A stretch of DNA of 64,000 nucleotides from Actinomadura physcomitrii (GTDB taxonomy: Bacteria > Actinomycetota > Actinomycetes > Streptosporangiales > Streptosporangiaceae), in NCBI RefSeq assembly GCF_008923205.2, contig NZ_WBMS02000017.1:124001-188000 (forward strand), given 5' to 3'. This document shows, piece after piece, positions 1-9,400 of this stretch (within the stretch, counting starts at the first letter, position 1; each line of letters begins with the position of its first letter). The notes under the pieces were generated by a model. That model made no database searches, had not been told where the DNA came from, and was given only the letters and a program-made list of their open reading frames with translations. Made by a program: the position numbers and the translations under genes.

Positions 1-1139
1 GTCCAACTGCGCCGCAAGCCAAGACCGCTCCGCGGGCACAAGACGACTCCGCGTCGCTCCGGGCTGCACTCGCCGAGGCACACCGCTTCTACCGTCGGAA
101 TCTGCCGGGAAGCTGGGGCGCCCGCTACCTGGCAGATCGTGGCTTCAGCACGGACGTCCAGGAGCAGTGGGAGATCGGTCTCTCACCTCGATCCCGCGAT
201 GCGCTAGTTCGGCATCTCCGTGAGCTGGGACATCTCGATCGGACACTGATCGAGGCGGGCCTCGCGAAACAGAGAGAAGGCGGGGATCTCTCCGATCTGT
301 TTCGCGAGCGAGTCCTGTTCCCTCTCCGGGAGCTGGACGGCGCGATCGTCGGCTTCATCGGTCGGCGGCCTGACGGTGCCGGCGGCCCGAAGTACCTCAA
401 CACGCCCGAGACAGCCCTCTTCCACAAGAGCGCAGTTCTCTTCGGCCTGCACGAGGGGCGTGGTCGGCTCGCAGGTCGTGCACGCCCCCTCCTGGTCGAA
501 GGGCCGCTTGACGCAATTGCGGTCGGCGTGGCCATGCCGGATGCGTACGTCGCGGTCGCCACCTGCGGCACGGCGGTCACGGCCGAACAAGTCGAGGCGA
601 TCGCCGTCCACGCCGACCTCGAATCCGCCGGCCTGGTCATCGCGCTCGATGGCGACCCAGCAGGGCGGGCAGGAGCGCTCCGAGCGTGGAAGGCCGTGCG
701 TCGCATCACCGGACCGGTCGAGGTGGCCGTGCTTCCGCAGGGCCAAGACCCAGCCGAGATCCTCTCGCAGCCAGGACAATCGACTGTCTCCGAAGCGTTA
801 CTTTCTGCAATACCGCTCTCTGACCTGCTGATAGATGAGAGAATCCAGAGGTTCGGAGCCCTGGAGTTCGCCGAGACCCGACTGGCCGCAGCGCAAGCCG
901 CTGCCGCCCTCATCGCCGGACTCCCGCCCCGCCACATCGCACGACAGGTCACCCGAGTCGCAGACCGCACCGGCGTGGAGCCGGCCGAAGTCACAGCTCT
1001 CGTCACCGCGGCGATCAGCCCGGGCCCGAGCCGGGACGTCTCGCTACCCCCGCTGGCCAGCCCGGAACAGCAAGAGCCTCCCAGCCGAGCCGCCTCACGC
1101 GCGGCAGCTCACCAACGCACTCACCGGAGAACAGCATGA
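1..1139 (+). CDS. TOPRIM-domain primase-like protein, 5' truncated by the window
   Basis: The frame is open from the first bases, so this is the C-terminal part of a larger protein. It resembles the DnaG catalytic core: a segment reading FRERVLFPLRE, then GFIGRR, then PKYLNTPET, followed by a TOPRIM motif (LLVEGPLDA with the metal-binding Glu) and ALDGDPAG with the paired acidic residues. The C-terminal 60 residues are Ala/Arg-rich and low in complexity. In conjugative elements such proteins prime the transferred or replicating strand; some are fused to relaxase or helicase modules, which cannot be checked because the N-terminus is missing. The stop overlaps the start of the next gene (ATGA), so the two are translationally coupled. 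Confidence 0.8.
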   Translation, partial: PTAPQAKTAPRAQDDSASLRAALAEAHRFYRRNLPGSWGARYLADRGFSTDVQEQWEIGLSPRSRDALVRHLRELGHLDRTLIEAGLAKQREGGDLSDLFRERVLFPLRELDGAIVGFIGRRPDGAGGPKYLNTPETALFHKSAVLFGLHEGRGRLAGRARPLLVEGPLDAIAVGVAMPDAYVAVATCGTAVTAEQVEAIAVHADLESAGLVIALDGDPAGRAGALRAWKAVRRITGPVEVAVLPQGQDPAEILSQPGQSTVSEALLSAIPLSDLLIDERIQRFGALEFAETRLAAAQAAAALIAGLPPRHIARQVTRVADRTGVEPAEVTALVTAAISPGPSRDVSLPPLASPEQQEPPSRAASRAAAHQRTHRRTA

Positions 1140-2023
1140 ACCAGCAGCACCCTGACCCGATCGCAGAAGGACTCCAGCACGGCGGGCAACGACTCGTCCA
1201 GATCGTCTCCGTCGTGGTCGGGGCACAACAGGCCCTCGCACATCGAAGGCATCGGTTAGAACTCGTCCGGCGGGTCCAGGACGAAGCCGTCCGTCGAGCC
1301 GAAGAGCACGCTGAGCGGACGGCATCGGCCGAGGCCCGAGCACGCTGGTCGCGCGCCCACGACCGCAAGTGGCTTCGCGATGCGAAGCTACTGGATGTCG
1401 CGGAAGTATGGGGCGCCGCAGTGCCCTACGCCCCGACCAACGAGTCCGCGGCCCGTGCCCTCGGCAAGTGCGAGGAGCGCCTCCGCGACCTGCACCCGCA
1501 CGCGGTGAGCCACTACGATCGGCACCGCGGTGAAGGCAGGCAACCGCTCGAAGCCATGACGCTGGCCGCCCCCTTCTTCAGCCGCGACCCCAACGTCCGC
1601 ACTGGGGACCCAGCGCCCCGCCGCGAAGAACTCTCGGAAGGCACCGGCGCAGAGTGGACGACGCGGCTCCACGGCCCTGACCGCGGTGAATGGGAACGGG
1701 CCCGCCAGGAGCAGCGCGCGACCCAACTAGCAGACCAGCTCAGAGCCAGGTTCCAGAGCGACGGGCGCACACCCAACCCTGAGGAGCTGCGCACGGTCCT
1801 GGAAATCACCACCAATCTGCCCGAAGACATCATCGCCAAAGCCGTCCCGATGACCCGGCAGACCCACCCCGGCAGGGGAGCGGACGTGGAACGAGCGGCC
1901 GAAGACTTCCCGCTCTCGATCGACGAGGCACTGGAGATGAGCGCGAGCCGCCCCTTCGAAACAGCAGCCGCCCACCGGCCTACCACGCAGGCTCCCGACC
2001 GGAACCGCCGACGCAACCTCTGA
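1136..2023 (+). CDS. ICE protein of unknown function with C-terminal AA-x-x-FP motif
   Basis: Unrecognised 295-aa protein, coupled to the upstream primase-like gene by a 4-bp ATGA overlap. It is strongly charged. Residues 35-75 are rich in Arg/Glu and look like a long helix or coiled coil. There is no signal peptide or membrane segment. Near the C-terminus it carries RAAEDFPLSI followed by a 36-residue Pro/Arg-rich tail ending in RNRRRNL. The same arrangement ends four other unknown proteins of this element (in 20277-25256), which links them despite unrelated N-terminal regions. The function is unknown; a role in DNA processing or as a secretion substrate is inference only. Confidence 0.7.
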   Translation: MNQQHPDPIAEGLQHGGQRLVQIVSVVVGAQQALAHRRHRLELVRRVQDEAVRRAEEHAERTASAEARARWSRAHDRKWLRDAKLLDVAEVWGAAVPYAPTNESAARALGKCEERLRDLHPHAVSHYDRHRGEGRQPLEAMTLAAPFFSRDPNVRTGDPAPRREELSEGTGAEWTTRLHGPDRGEWERARQEQRATQLADQLRARFQSDGRTPNPEELRTVLEITTNLPEDIIAKAVPMTRQTHPGRGADVERAAEDFPLSIDEALEMSASRPFETAAAHRPTTQAPDRNRRRNL

Positions 2024-2037
2024 CCGAAGGACGAGAC

Positions 2038-2328
2038 ATGACCGCCATCGAGAACAGCCCGTTCTTCTGGCTCGCGCTGATCGGCATCCTCGTGTTCGTC
2101 TCAGCGCTGCCCACCCTGATCGCGATCGCCCGCGGCGCGGACGACATCAGCTACCTCATCCTGCTCAACGTGATCTGCTGCGCCACCGTCTTCGGTTGGC
2201 CGATCGCACTGATCACCGCGATCAGGTGGCCCCGCCGTTACCCGCGTCCTCCAGCGGCGACGCACCGGTACCCGCCTCCGGCTGCAGGCCGGCACAGGCA
2301 CACACAGCGACGAGCGCCCTATGCGTGA
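2038..2328 (+). CDS. Superinfection immunity-like membrane protein
   Basis: A 96-aa protein starting at an ATG with a GAAGGA ribosome-binding site. Two hydrophobic segments (about residues 9-32 and 38-61) surround the sequence LLNVICCATVFGWPIALITA. This matches the pattern of the superinfection immunity family (Imm_superinfect, named after phage T4 Imm): an Asn, then GW and a second transmembrane helix. In T4, Imm blocks DNA entry of superinfecting phage. On an ICE a similar protein could limit entry of a second element or of phages, but it is only a family-level match. The C-terminal 35 residues are Pro/Arg-rich and may be disordered. Confidence 0.65.
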   Translation: MTAIENSPFFWLALIGILVFVSALPTLIAIARGADDISYLILLNVICCATVFGWPIALITAIRWPRRYPRPPAATHRYPPPAAGRHRHTQRRAPYA

Positions 2329-2491
2329 AGACGTCAGCGATGACGGACGGCTCTTGCGCAGACGCAGCATCACCAGCGCGCCGGGGAGACTGACAGGGCA
2401 CGTCATCAAGGAACGCCGCCCTTTGTGGCTGCCAACCCCCACAAACGCCGCACTGTTCGCTGGCGCCGGTGCCCTCCCGGGCTCAGGCTGA
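2321..2491 (+). CDS. Possible small protein (56 aa)
   Basis: An ATG overlapping the last 8 bases of the superinfection-immunity-like gene opens a 56-codon frame with two basic stretches and no membrane segment. There is no recognised family and no independent ribosome-binding site beyond coupling to the upstream gene. It may be real, but could equally be chance. Confidence 0.25.
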   Translation: MREDVSDDGRLLRRRSITSAPGRLTGHVIKERRPLWLPTPTNAALFAGAGALPGSG

Positions 2492-2499
2492 CCAGGGAC

Positions 2500-2990
2500 A
2501 CTGGGCCGGTCGCTACTCGGCACCGACGATCTGCGGGCCGATCGGCCGATCGCCAGTAGGTACGCGATGAAGACCAGCGCGGTCACCGGGCTCGGGCGCC
2601 GATGGCGTCCAGGGCGGCTTTGAGGTCGGCCAATTCCAGATTCGGTCAGGTCGGCGTTTCCGGCCTGCTCTGATGGGGTGTTGAGACCGCCCAGATGGAG
2701 CATGACACGGTGGTAACCGCCCTCCTTCCGACTCTTGGACAGCGCAGTGAGAAGTGCCGCGCGGTCTTGGAAGCTCGAACGGAGGGCGTCCTCCTCGGTG
2801 ATCTCCTTGGGCGTGACAGCCATGACCGAGTCGATGATGACGATCCCCGCCCAGGTGCGCTGGGTGCTCCCCGCGCGGCTCCGGGGCTCGGCCCACCCCG
2901 GAACACCCAGTCGATCCGCCCGCCCGCGATCCTCTCAAGGATCTTCCGCCTGAACAGCACCGGTCCCTTCAACGCCCCCTTCCCCTTCTG
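2500..2990 (-). pseudogene. Frameshifted ASCH-domain gene
   Basis: Three minus-strand frames each carry a consecutive piece of one ASCH-domain protein. The start region reads VLFRRKILERIAGG and IDWVFRGG (likely GTG at 2960). The middle, in another frame, reads GIVIIDSVMAVTPKEITEEDA and continues through about YHRVMLHLGG (2690-2850). A third frame then reads LELADLKAALDAIGA and stops near 2583. The order and spacing match actinobacterial ASCH proteins, which are RNA-binding or PUA-like. At least two frameshifts separate the pieces, and the usual C-terminal winged-helix region is degenerate, so the gene is almost certainly dead unless the frameshifts are sequence errors. Confidence 0.6.
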
Positions 2991-3141
2991 CAATCTTCTT
3001 CGGATGTACACAGGAGAGGCCACAAGGACCGCCGCCGACCTCCATCTCGGCAGGAGACGCGATGTGTCCGGTTGAGGTCTGAACGTGGCCGTCTCCATGA
3101 GCGACACGCCACGATGGTCCCCCGGATCGCGAGGAGACAGC

Positions 3142-4104
3142 ATGAGCCAGGACGACAGGAAACTCGTCTTGTTCGCGGCCGCCGTGCTGTTGGTGATGTG
3201 CGTCCTACCCGCAGGTCTGCTGCTTGGGCCGCTCCACCTGGGGGATGGGGAGGCGGCGCGGCTTGCAGCCGTGCTCACGTTTGTCGGCGTTCTGGTGACC
3301 GCGTCGGTGACGCTGATCGGGTTCATGGTGAACCGCCAGACCGAGCACCGGCTGCAGACGGAAAAGGCCGAACAGAGCCGTCAGCTCAGATTGGACTCTG
3401 CGATGCGCGCGGGGCAGCTGATCGCCCCCGCCGACGGGAGCTCCTCCGACCCGGCCGCGCTGGCCTCCGGGCTCCTGGCGCTCACCAAGCTCGACAACGC
3501 CGATCTCGCCGTGACTCTGCTGGTCGACCTGTGGTCATCCGAGAATCCGCGTGTGTCCCATGAGACCGCCGTGCTCGTCATCGATGCGGCACTCCGCTCG
3601 CCATCGTCCAACGCGCAGCTCATCGCCGCCGAGCTGCTGTGCCGCCACTCGACCCGCCTCAATCCCTGTCAGTCCCTGCACTGGCCGAGCGCAGTAGAGG
3701 GCTGCTGGGTGCCTAAACTCAGCCCACGGGCCAAGCTGCTGCTGGTCGAGGCACTGGTAAACATGACACTCGCCGGACCGACCAATGAGAGCGCCCTGCG
3801 CGCGGTCGCCGTCCGCCTCTACGGCATCTGGCGCGACGATCCCGACGACCGTGTACGGGGCTGCATCGGCAAGCTCATCGACTCACTGATCAGCAGGCTC
3901 AACGATCTCGGCTACAAGGACTTCATGCAGGGCACCCAACAAGTCATGCTCAACGAGTTGCGAGAGGCCGCTCGAAGCAGGAACGAAAACCCGGACGGCT
4001 ACCTCGACCGGTTGTCGACCCGCTTCGCCGCCGACCTCCGCGACTGGGCCCAGCGATGCGGAGGACTGCCCACAGAACACGGATGCCTCGCCACAGCCGA
4101 CTGA
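3142..4104 (+). CDS. Two-helix membrane protein with helical-repeat-like cytoplasmic domain
   Basis: The start was chosen at the ATG preceded by GAGGAGA; an upstream in-frame start at 3085 has no ribosome-binding site. The 320-aa product has two transmembrane helices (about residues 7-28 and 41-61), a short charged helix, and then about 240 residues of Ala/Leu-rich, helix-only sequence. That pattern suggests HEAT/ARM-like repeats, with a terminal acidic/basic helix. There are no catalytic motifs and the family is not recognised. It lies just upstream of the putative nuclease/STAND block and could be its membrane partner or unrelated ICE cargo. Confidence 0.7.
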   Translation: MSQDDRKLVLFAAAVLLVMCVLPAGLLLGPLHLGDGEAARLAAVLTFVGVLVTASVTLIGFMVNRQTEHRLQTEKAEQSRQLRLDSAMRAGQLIAPADGSSSDPAALASGLLALTKLDNADLAVTLLVDLWSSENPRVSHETAVLVIDAALRSPSSNAQLIAAELLCRHSTRLNPCQSLHWPSAVEGCWVPKLSPRAKLLLVEALVNMTLAGPTNESALRAVAVRLYGIWRDDPDDRVRGCIGKLIDSLISRLNDLGYKDFMQGTQQVMLNELREAARSRNENPDGYLDRLSTRFAADLRDWAQRCGGLPTEHGCLATAD

Positions 4105-4184
4105 CCGAAACCGCCGGGTATCACAAGCGCACGAGTCCGCTTGAGGGGCCAGCCGACGCTGTGCGCGGCATGAGCGTGCACGGC

Positions 4185-4859
4185 TCACGGCTGTACGGGT
4201 ACCGGTTTGACGCGTACGACCAGCACGTCGTTGTGGAGTTTGTCCGGGTTGAGGGCGAGCTCTGCCCATAGTGCCGTGGCTGCAAGGAGATTCATGGGTT
4301 TATGCGGAGCGCAACGCACGCCGAAGCCAGCGGGCCGCCATCGCAGACGCTCGACCATGGCACGCCCGGCCGCGCTCGCATCCGCGGCATGCTGTCCGGC
4401 CGCGACCGGAACAGGCCTTCCGGCGCCCGAGACGAGCGCCTCAGCGAGCAGAAGCCGAGCCCTGCCCGCCTGCCGCTGGTCGGGTTGCGTCGTCACCATC
4501 AGATCGGGTGTCACCGCTGCCAAGCGACTCAGTATCCACCCCGCCTGGGCCAGGCCGGTGGCGAGCACGCCGGCGCCTGTGCCTGCCGACCATGGTCGGT
4601 TACCTTCACCCTCCCGGGCCTTGCCCAACCAACGCCAACGGGTGTCGTCGGCGTCCGGAACCGGGACCGACCTCGGCGACTCAAGGAGCAGCACCGCACG
4701 CCGGTTGTCTGCGAATCCGGCTGCCATGCGTTCCATCGCGCTGTTGGGGTCCCTGCCTTCGGCGATCGTGTCCTGAATCGGAACGTCGAACGCCGCCCAT
4801 GCGAACTTCGACGGCGACTTCACCGATCCGATGTCCACCGCCACCACACGAGGTCCCAT
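4185..4859 (-). CDS. RNase H-fold protein of unknown function
   Basis: A 224-aa product from the ATG at 4859. The frame is open further upstream, but longer starts (4958, 5156) approach or overlap the divergent PIN gene and have no clear ribosome-binding site. The N-terminus reads RVVAVDIGS, a typical first strand of the RNase H-like fold with an acidic residue (D9). A second acidic residue follows strand four (LLLESP, E60), and a third (QHAADASAAG, about residue 159) sits where the last catalytic Asp is expected. This D-E-D pattern suggests a metal-dependent nuclease or a DUF429-like enzyme, but no specific family is identified. It is divergent from the PIN gene, with 230 bp between them. 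Confidence 0.6.
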   Translation of the reverse strand: MGPRVVAVDIGSVKSPSKFAWAAFDVPIQDTIAEGRDPNSAMERMAAGFADNRRAVLLLESPRSVPVPDADDTRWRWLGKAREGEGNRPWSAGTGAGVLATGLAQAGWILSRLAAVTPDLMVTTQPDQRQAGRARLLLAEALVSGAGRPVPVAAGQHAADASAAGRAMVERLRWRPAGFGVRCAPHKPMNLLAATALWAELALNPDKLHNDVLVVRVKPVPVQP

Positions 4860-5089
4860 AGCCAGCGATCGAACCACCCTTTCAAGATCGACTGCGCGCC
4901 ACCCATACCACCAAAGGCCTCGGCGCCGGTCCGTCGCAACCGTGACCGTCGAACTCATCGATCGTTGACCATCGTCGGTGAACCTCGGCGCGTGCGAGCA
5001 GCGGCATGAGCGGACGTCTCTCGCTGTCCGGAGTGGTCGTGGTGCCAAACCCCGTGGAGACTGTCGCTGGTGGCCGCTACCGTGACCGT

Positions 5090-6109
5090 ATGGAGAGTCT
5101 GTCCACAGGGTTGCCGAGCCCGGCCCACCTCGACCCCTATGGCAGCATGAACCCAAGGTTCCTCGGCATTGTAGATACCTGCGCCCTGCTCAGCAGCATC
5201 CGCAACGACGTGGAGCATGGTCCACAATGGCGGTCGCGTTTGCTTCGCATGACCGACGCCGGAACAGCCTTGCTCTACGCCTCCGACCACGTGTACGCCG
5301 AGGTATACCGGCGACTTCCCAAGATTGCGCAGACCAGTTCGGCTTCGGTCGAAGCCCTCCGCCAGCACTTCGAACGGGCGTACCTACCGGTACTGCACTT
5401 CGTCACCGTCGAGGGTGGGGCCTCGGATGATCCGCAAGTATTGGCCATCACGGACCCCGACGATGTGCCGACCGGAGAGCTCGCCAAGCTCATCGCACCT
5501 TGCGTTGTGTTCTCCGAGGACCGGCACCTGCGCAAACCCGGATTAGCTCCTAGCCGCTGGCGCGAGGTAGCCCGTGCCGGCGTCGATCTCCAAGAAGCCG
5601 AGTCCAAAAGAGACGCCACAAGTCGCGTCGTTGCCCTACCTCTCATCGGAATGATGGGGCTCGTCAAGGTGGCAGCCCGGCGGATCGAGGTCTCGCCCTG
5701 GCTACTCGGCGGCTCGCTCCTTGCCGCAACTACGCTTTTTCTACGGAAACCTCCCCGCAGGAAACGCGTGGGACAGTACGCGACAACCTTCTTTGAAGCA
5801 CTGGCCGCTGAGTACGAGCAGGCGACACAGTTGGAGCAGCGGAGCCTTCGCGCAATTCGGCTAGTGATGCTGTCCCCACCAGCCGAACCTTCGCTGAAGC
5901 AGCAAATAGCAATCGTGCTGGCCCGAGAGCGCCAACCGCTGTTAGCTCGAGAGATCCACGAACTAGCCCAACAACACTTTCAAGATCCCCTTGCCCTCAG
6001 CCTCAGCGAAGTGCGAGCAGCGCTCGCTAACGGGCCGGAGTTCGTGCAGTCTGAGCGCAATCGCTGGTCATTCGGACGGCAGGCGGCACCATGGCAAGGG
6101 GTGCTCTGA
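5090..6109 (+). CDS. PIN-domain nuclease-like protein with membrane segment and winged-helix C-terminus
   Basis: A 339-aa product from the ATG at 5090; 5006 and 5147 are alternative starts. The PIN-like domain covers about residues 24-165: VDTCALL (D29), an acidic residue in YAEVYRRL (E71), DPDDVPTGELA (D124/D125) and VFSEDRHLRK (D144). This matches the acidic cluster of PIN ribonucleases. A hydrophobic stretch follows (about 180-215, one or two membrane helices), then a basic cluster KPPRRKR and a C-terminal region (about 260-335) resembling a winged helix. Membrane-anchored PIN proteins are unusual. It precedes the nuclease-STAND gene in the same direction and may be its partner. TACCGT at 5078-5083 would place the transcript start at the ATG (leaderless). 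Confidence 0.65.
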   Translation: MESLSTGLPSPAHLDPYGSMNPRFLGIVDTCALLSSIRNDVEHGPQWRSRLLRMTDAGTALLYASDHVYAEVYRRLPKIAQTSSASVEALRQHFERAYLPVLHFVTVEGGASDDPQVLAITDPDDVPTGELAKLIAPCVVFSEDRHLRKPGLAPSRWREVARAGVDLQEAESKRDATSRVVALPLIGMMGLVKVAARRIEVSPWLLGGSLLAATTLFLRKPPRRKRVGQYATTFFEALAAEYEQATQLEQRSLRAIRLVMLSPPAEPSLKQQIAIVLARERQPLLAREIHELAQQHFQDPLALSLSEVRAALANGPEFVQSERNRWSFGRQAAPWQGVL

Positions 6110-6430
6110 CCCATTAGGAGGCCGCTCCCTTTCAAGCCGGGGAGCGCAAGTGATGCCACAGGCAGTCCTGGAACTTCCGTTGCGCGCGGTTGCGCATGCT
6201 GGATGCCTGGCCCTCCAGCTCCGATGGTGGCCATGGCGGCTACCATCGCGGCACGCAGGATGCAAGCTCGATCTCTCTCGTGAGGCAAGTCCTAAGGGTT
6301 TCAAGAGGCAGCCTAACCATGGCGGTTGCGGCCACAGTCCTTGACCAATTTCGGTCCTACCCGCGCGTATCGCCTCCATCGCCTGACTGATTTCGCAAAG
6401 ATAGGCGGAGGAAACGGGAGGCGTGAAGCA
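6110..6430. other. Gap upstream of the STAND gene; no gene seen
   Basis: About 320 bp separate the PIN gene from the large STAND gene. No convincing coding frame, hairpin or repeat is visible. A TTGACC hexamer at about 6341 could be a -35 element, but no -10 box lies at a proper distance. It probably carries the promoter of the STAND gene, which has its own strong ribosome-binding region (GGAGG/GGGAGG) just upstream of 6431. Confidence 0.4.
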
Positions 6431-9400
6431 ATGACACGGTCATCGACAGGTGGGGCCGGAGCCTCAGGAGGTGTCGGGCATGAGGATCGCTGCCTGGCCT
6501 GGTTCGCGGCGCACCTATTGACTGAGGATCCACTGCCTGGCTGGGCTTCCGGCCACCGCATAGTCGGCGTTGGCAGTCAAACCGCGCGGCCCGTTGACGA
6601 TGTCGGCGCCGTCACAGATACGGGCGGTTGGCTGATGGTCCAAGCGAAGAAGAGGCTGCAGCTCACCGGGGCTGAAGATGGCGCGCTAGCGGAGGCGCTT
6701 CGGCAACTCGTGGACGCCGTGATCGGCGAGGTTCCTAGCTCACCGCCGAACCAGCACATTCCGCGGTCCCTCGACCGGGATCTCGACAGGGTGCTCTTGC
6801 TGGGTGATGAGCGCACGCCGGCAACCGTCAGGGATCACCTGGCTAGAGTGACGGATCGTCTACGTACCCATCTTGAGGCGGTTCCTCTAGAGGAAGCTGC
6901 CACCAACGGACCTGAGCGTGAGGCCCTCAGGGTGCTTCTCACCCATCTTCGCCGGCTGTGGGAGGAACGCGAGGGCAACCCAGCCGATGACGCTGCCCTG
7001 CGGCGACTCCTCAGCCCCCTCGTTGTCCATGCCCTGAACCTGCGCGACGATGGGCCGGAATATCAACGGGTTCAGGTGATGCTCAGCGACATGCTGGTCG
7101 ACCAGGACCAGGCGCGCGACCTCTGGGAGGCGCTGGTCTCAATCGGCCACGAACTCAGTGAGAGCCAAAGATGGCTTGACCGCGAAGCGCTAGTTGCCGA
7201 GCTTGAAAAACGCCCCTTCCGCCTCAGGCCGGTGACCCGGTTGCGAGGGGATATCGCTCGCCTACGGCAGTCCACAAGAACCAACATCGCGGTGCTCGGG
7301 AGTGCCCTCACCCTCACGACTCCCGAAGGGGGCCTGACGCTTGAGCGAGAAGTGGGGCCGACCCTACACGATGCGGATGGTAGCTTCGCGCTGACCGGTG
7401 AGCCTGGTACAGGCAAGACCGCGCTCCTCTGCCAACTGGCCGCCGACCTGATCGATCAGGGAAACGACGTCGTACTTCTGAGCGCTGAGCAACTGAGAGC
7501 TTCCGTCGGCGAAACCCGCACGGAGTTGAACCTCGAGCACGACCTCAAGGACATCTTGCTCGGCTGGCCTGGCACTCATCCCGGCAAGCTACTGCTGGAT
7601 GGCCTGGACCAGACCCGTGGGGAGAATGCCTCGAAGTGGCTGCCAACGCTCGCCAAGCAGCTTGCAGGAAGCCGCTGGGAGATCGTTGCCACTGTCCGAC
7701 GTTTCGACCTGCGCAACGGCCACAAATGGCGTGCGATGTTCCGCGGCGCGCCTGTCGACCCCGCTCATTCTGATTCCTCGCTTCAGAACGTCCGCCACCT
7801 TCTGATCGAGGACCTGCTGCCAGGGGAGATGGAGAGCCTTCTACAAGAAAGCCCTGCGCTTGCCGACCTCCTCCGAGCCGCCGGAAGCAAAATGCAGCAA
7901 CTCTTGAGCAACCCGCTCAATCTGGAGATCGCCTCGCAATTGCTGGCTGACGGCGGCCTCCTTGAGCCCGGCAACATTCGCAGCCGACTTGACTTGCTCG
8001 ACCAATACTGGCGAGTGCGGGTAGTCGAAGGTGGCAGGAATCCGTGGGAACGAGCCTCGACACTCACTCAGGTGGTTGCACAGATGATCGCTGATCGCCG
8101 ACAGCAGGTAACCTACCTGCCTCATGCCGATGCCGATGCTCTGCAGGGATTGGTGAGCGACGGCGTTCTTCGTGACTTGCCACAGGGGGTCGGTCTGCCG
8201 CAGCCGCCGATCGCATTCAGCCATCCAGTACTTTTTGACTTCGCGGCCGGGATTTTGGCGCTCGGCGACACCTCCCACGCAGAGAGCCTTGCGGAGAAAT
8301 TAGACGCCGACCCTAACCTGGCCCTGCTCCTGCGGCCCAGTTTGGACTACCGGCTAGCCATCGCCTGGCGAAATGCCCCGACAAGGCAGGAGTTTTGGCA
8401 ACTTGCCCTCAGGCTCAATGCTGAGACATCAGGGCATCACCTAGCCGCCGCTGCAGCAGCCACCGCATGTAGCCGCGAACTGCGTTCACCTGACGAACTG
8501 GCTCATCTTGCGGAAGCATGCTTGGGCGACAATCCTGCTGCCGGAGCCCGCGAGAACCCAGAGAATAACGCTCGCCGCATGGCGTTCTTGGTCGCGGCTG
8601 CAATAGCCAACTCGGATTCACAAGCCAGCCTTTTTGAGGCATTCTCGCCATTCGTTGAAGACCTTGCCCGCGCGGCTCGCGCTACCAACGACACCTCCCT
8701 TGCGTTGGATGCCGCCCAGCTACTCAGACGAGCGTCTGGCTCAAAAATATCCTGGCCCGGCACGGAAGTGAGAGACCATTGGATTCAGGTCGTCGTTGAC
8801 TGCATGACTGTAGCCTTGGAGGATGTCGATGATCCTGACCGAGCGCAGATTGGGAGGATGCTTGCCTGGCCTCTCGCTCGCGCGCTTTCCCTCGACGGAA
8901 CTGCTTGCGAACGCATCGCACACATGGCAATCTCGCATGAAGTGCTGCGAGCATGGGGTTTCGAAATTGCCAGAGTGCTCATCGAGTGCCTGCCAAGTAT
9001 CGCCAAGAGGAATGCGGCACTCGCTGTTGAGATTGCTGCGGCCACCTGGGAGTACGAGGAAGAGCGGGACCAGGTTACCAGAATTACGGAAAGTCAGATT
9101 CTCGGGCTAACCAGCAATCTGCGGCAAGACCTGAATCATCTTCGATGGAGTGTTTGCCAGCAACTTCCCGAAGTTGCATCTGTCGACCTTGAGGCTGCCG
9201 TTCGGATGCTTATACGGATTGTGGAAGTACCACGGATGTTCCAGTACGACCGCAGTACTGATACGGGCCAAAGGCCGCGTATTCGCCACGGTGATACCTT
9301 GCGCTACGCAGGAGGGCACTCCGAGTTGGGCACAGCTGTCGATGCCGTCATCGCTCTGCTGCAGACGAGGGCTGAGCACGTGAGCTCAGGGCTGACTAAC

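Noticed and set aside
1..2000. A left attachment site (attL) inside the window
   Set aside because: No copy of the tRNA-Pro 3' end was seen, and the primase-like gene is already open at base 1, so the element continues leftwards.
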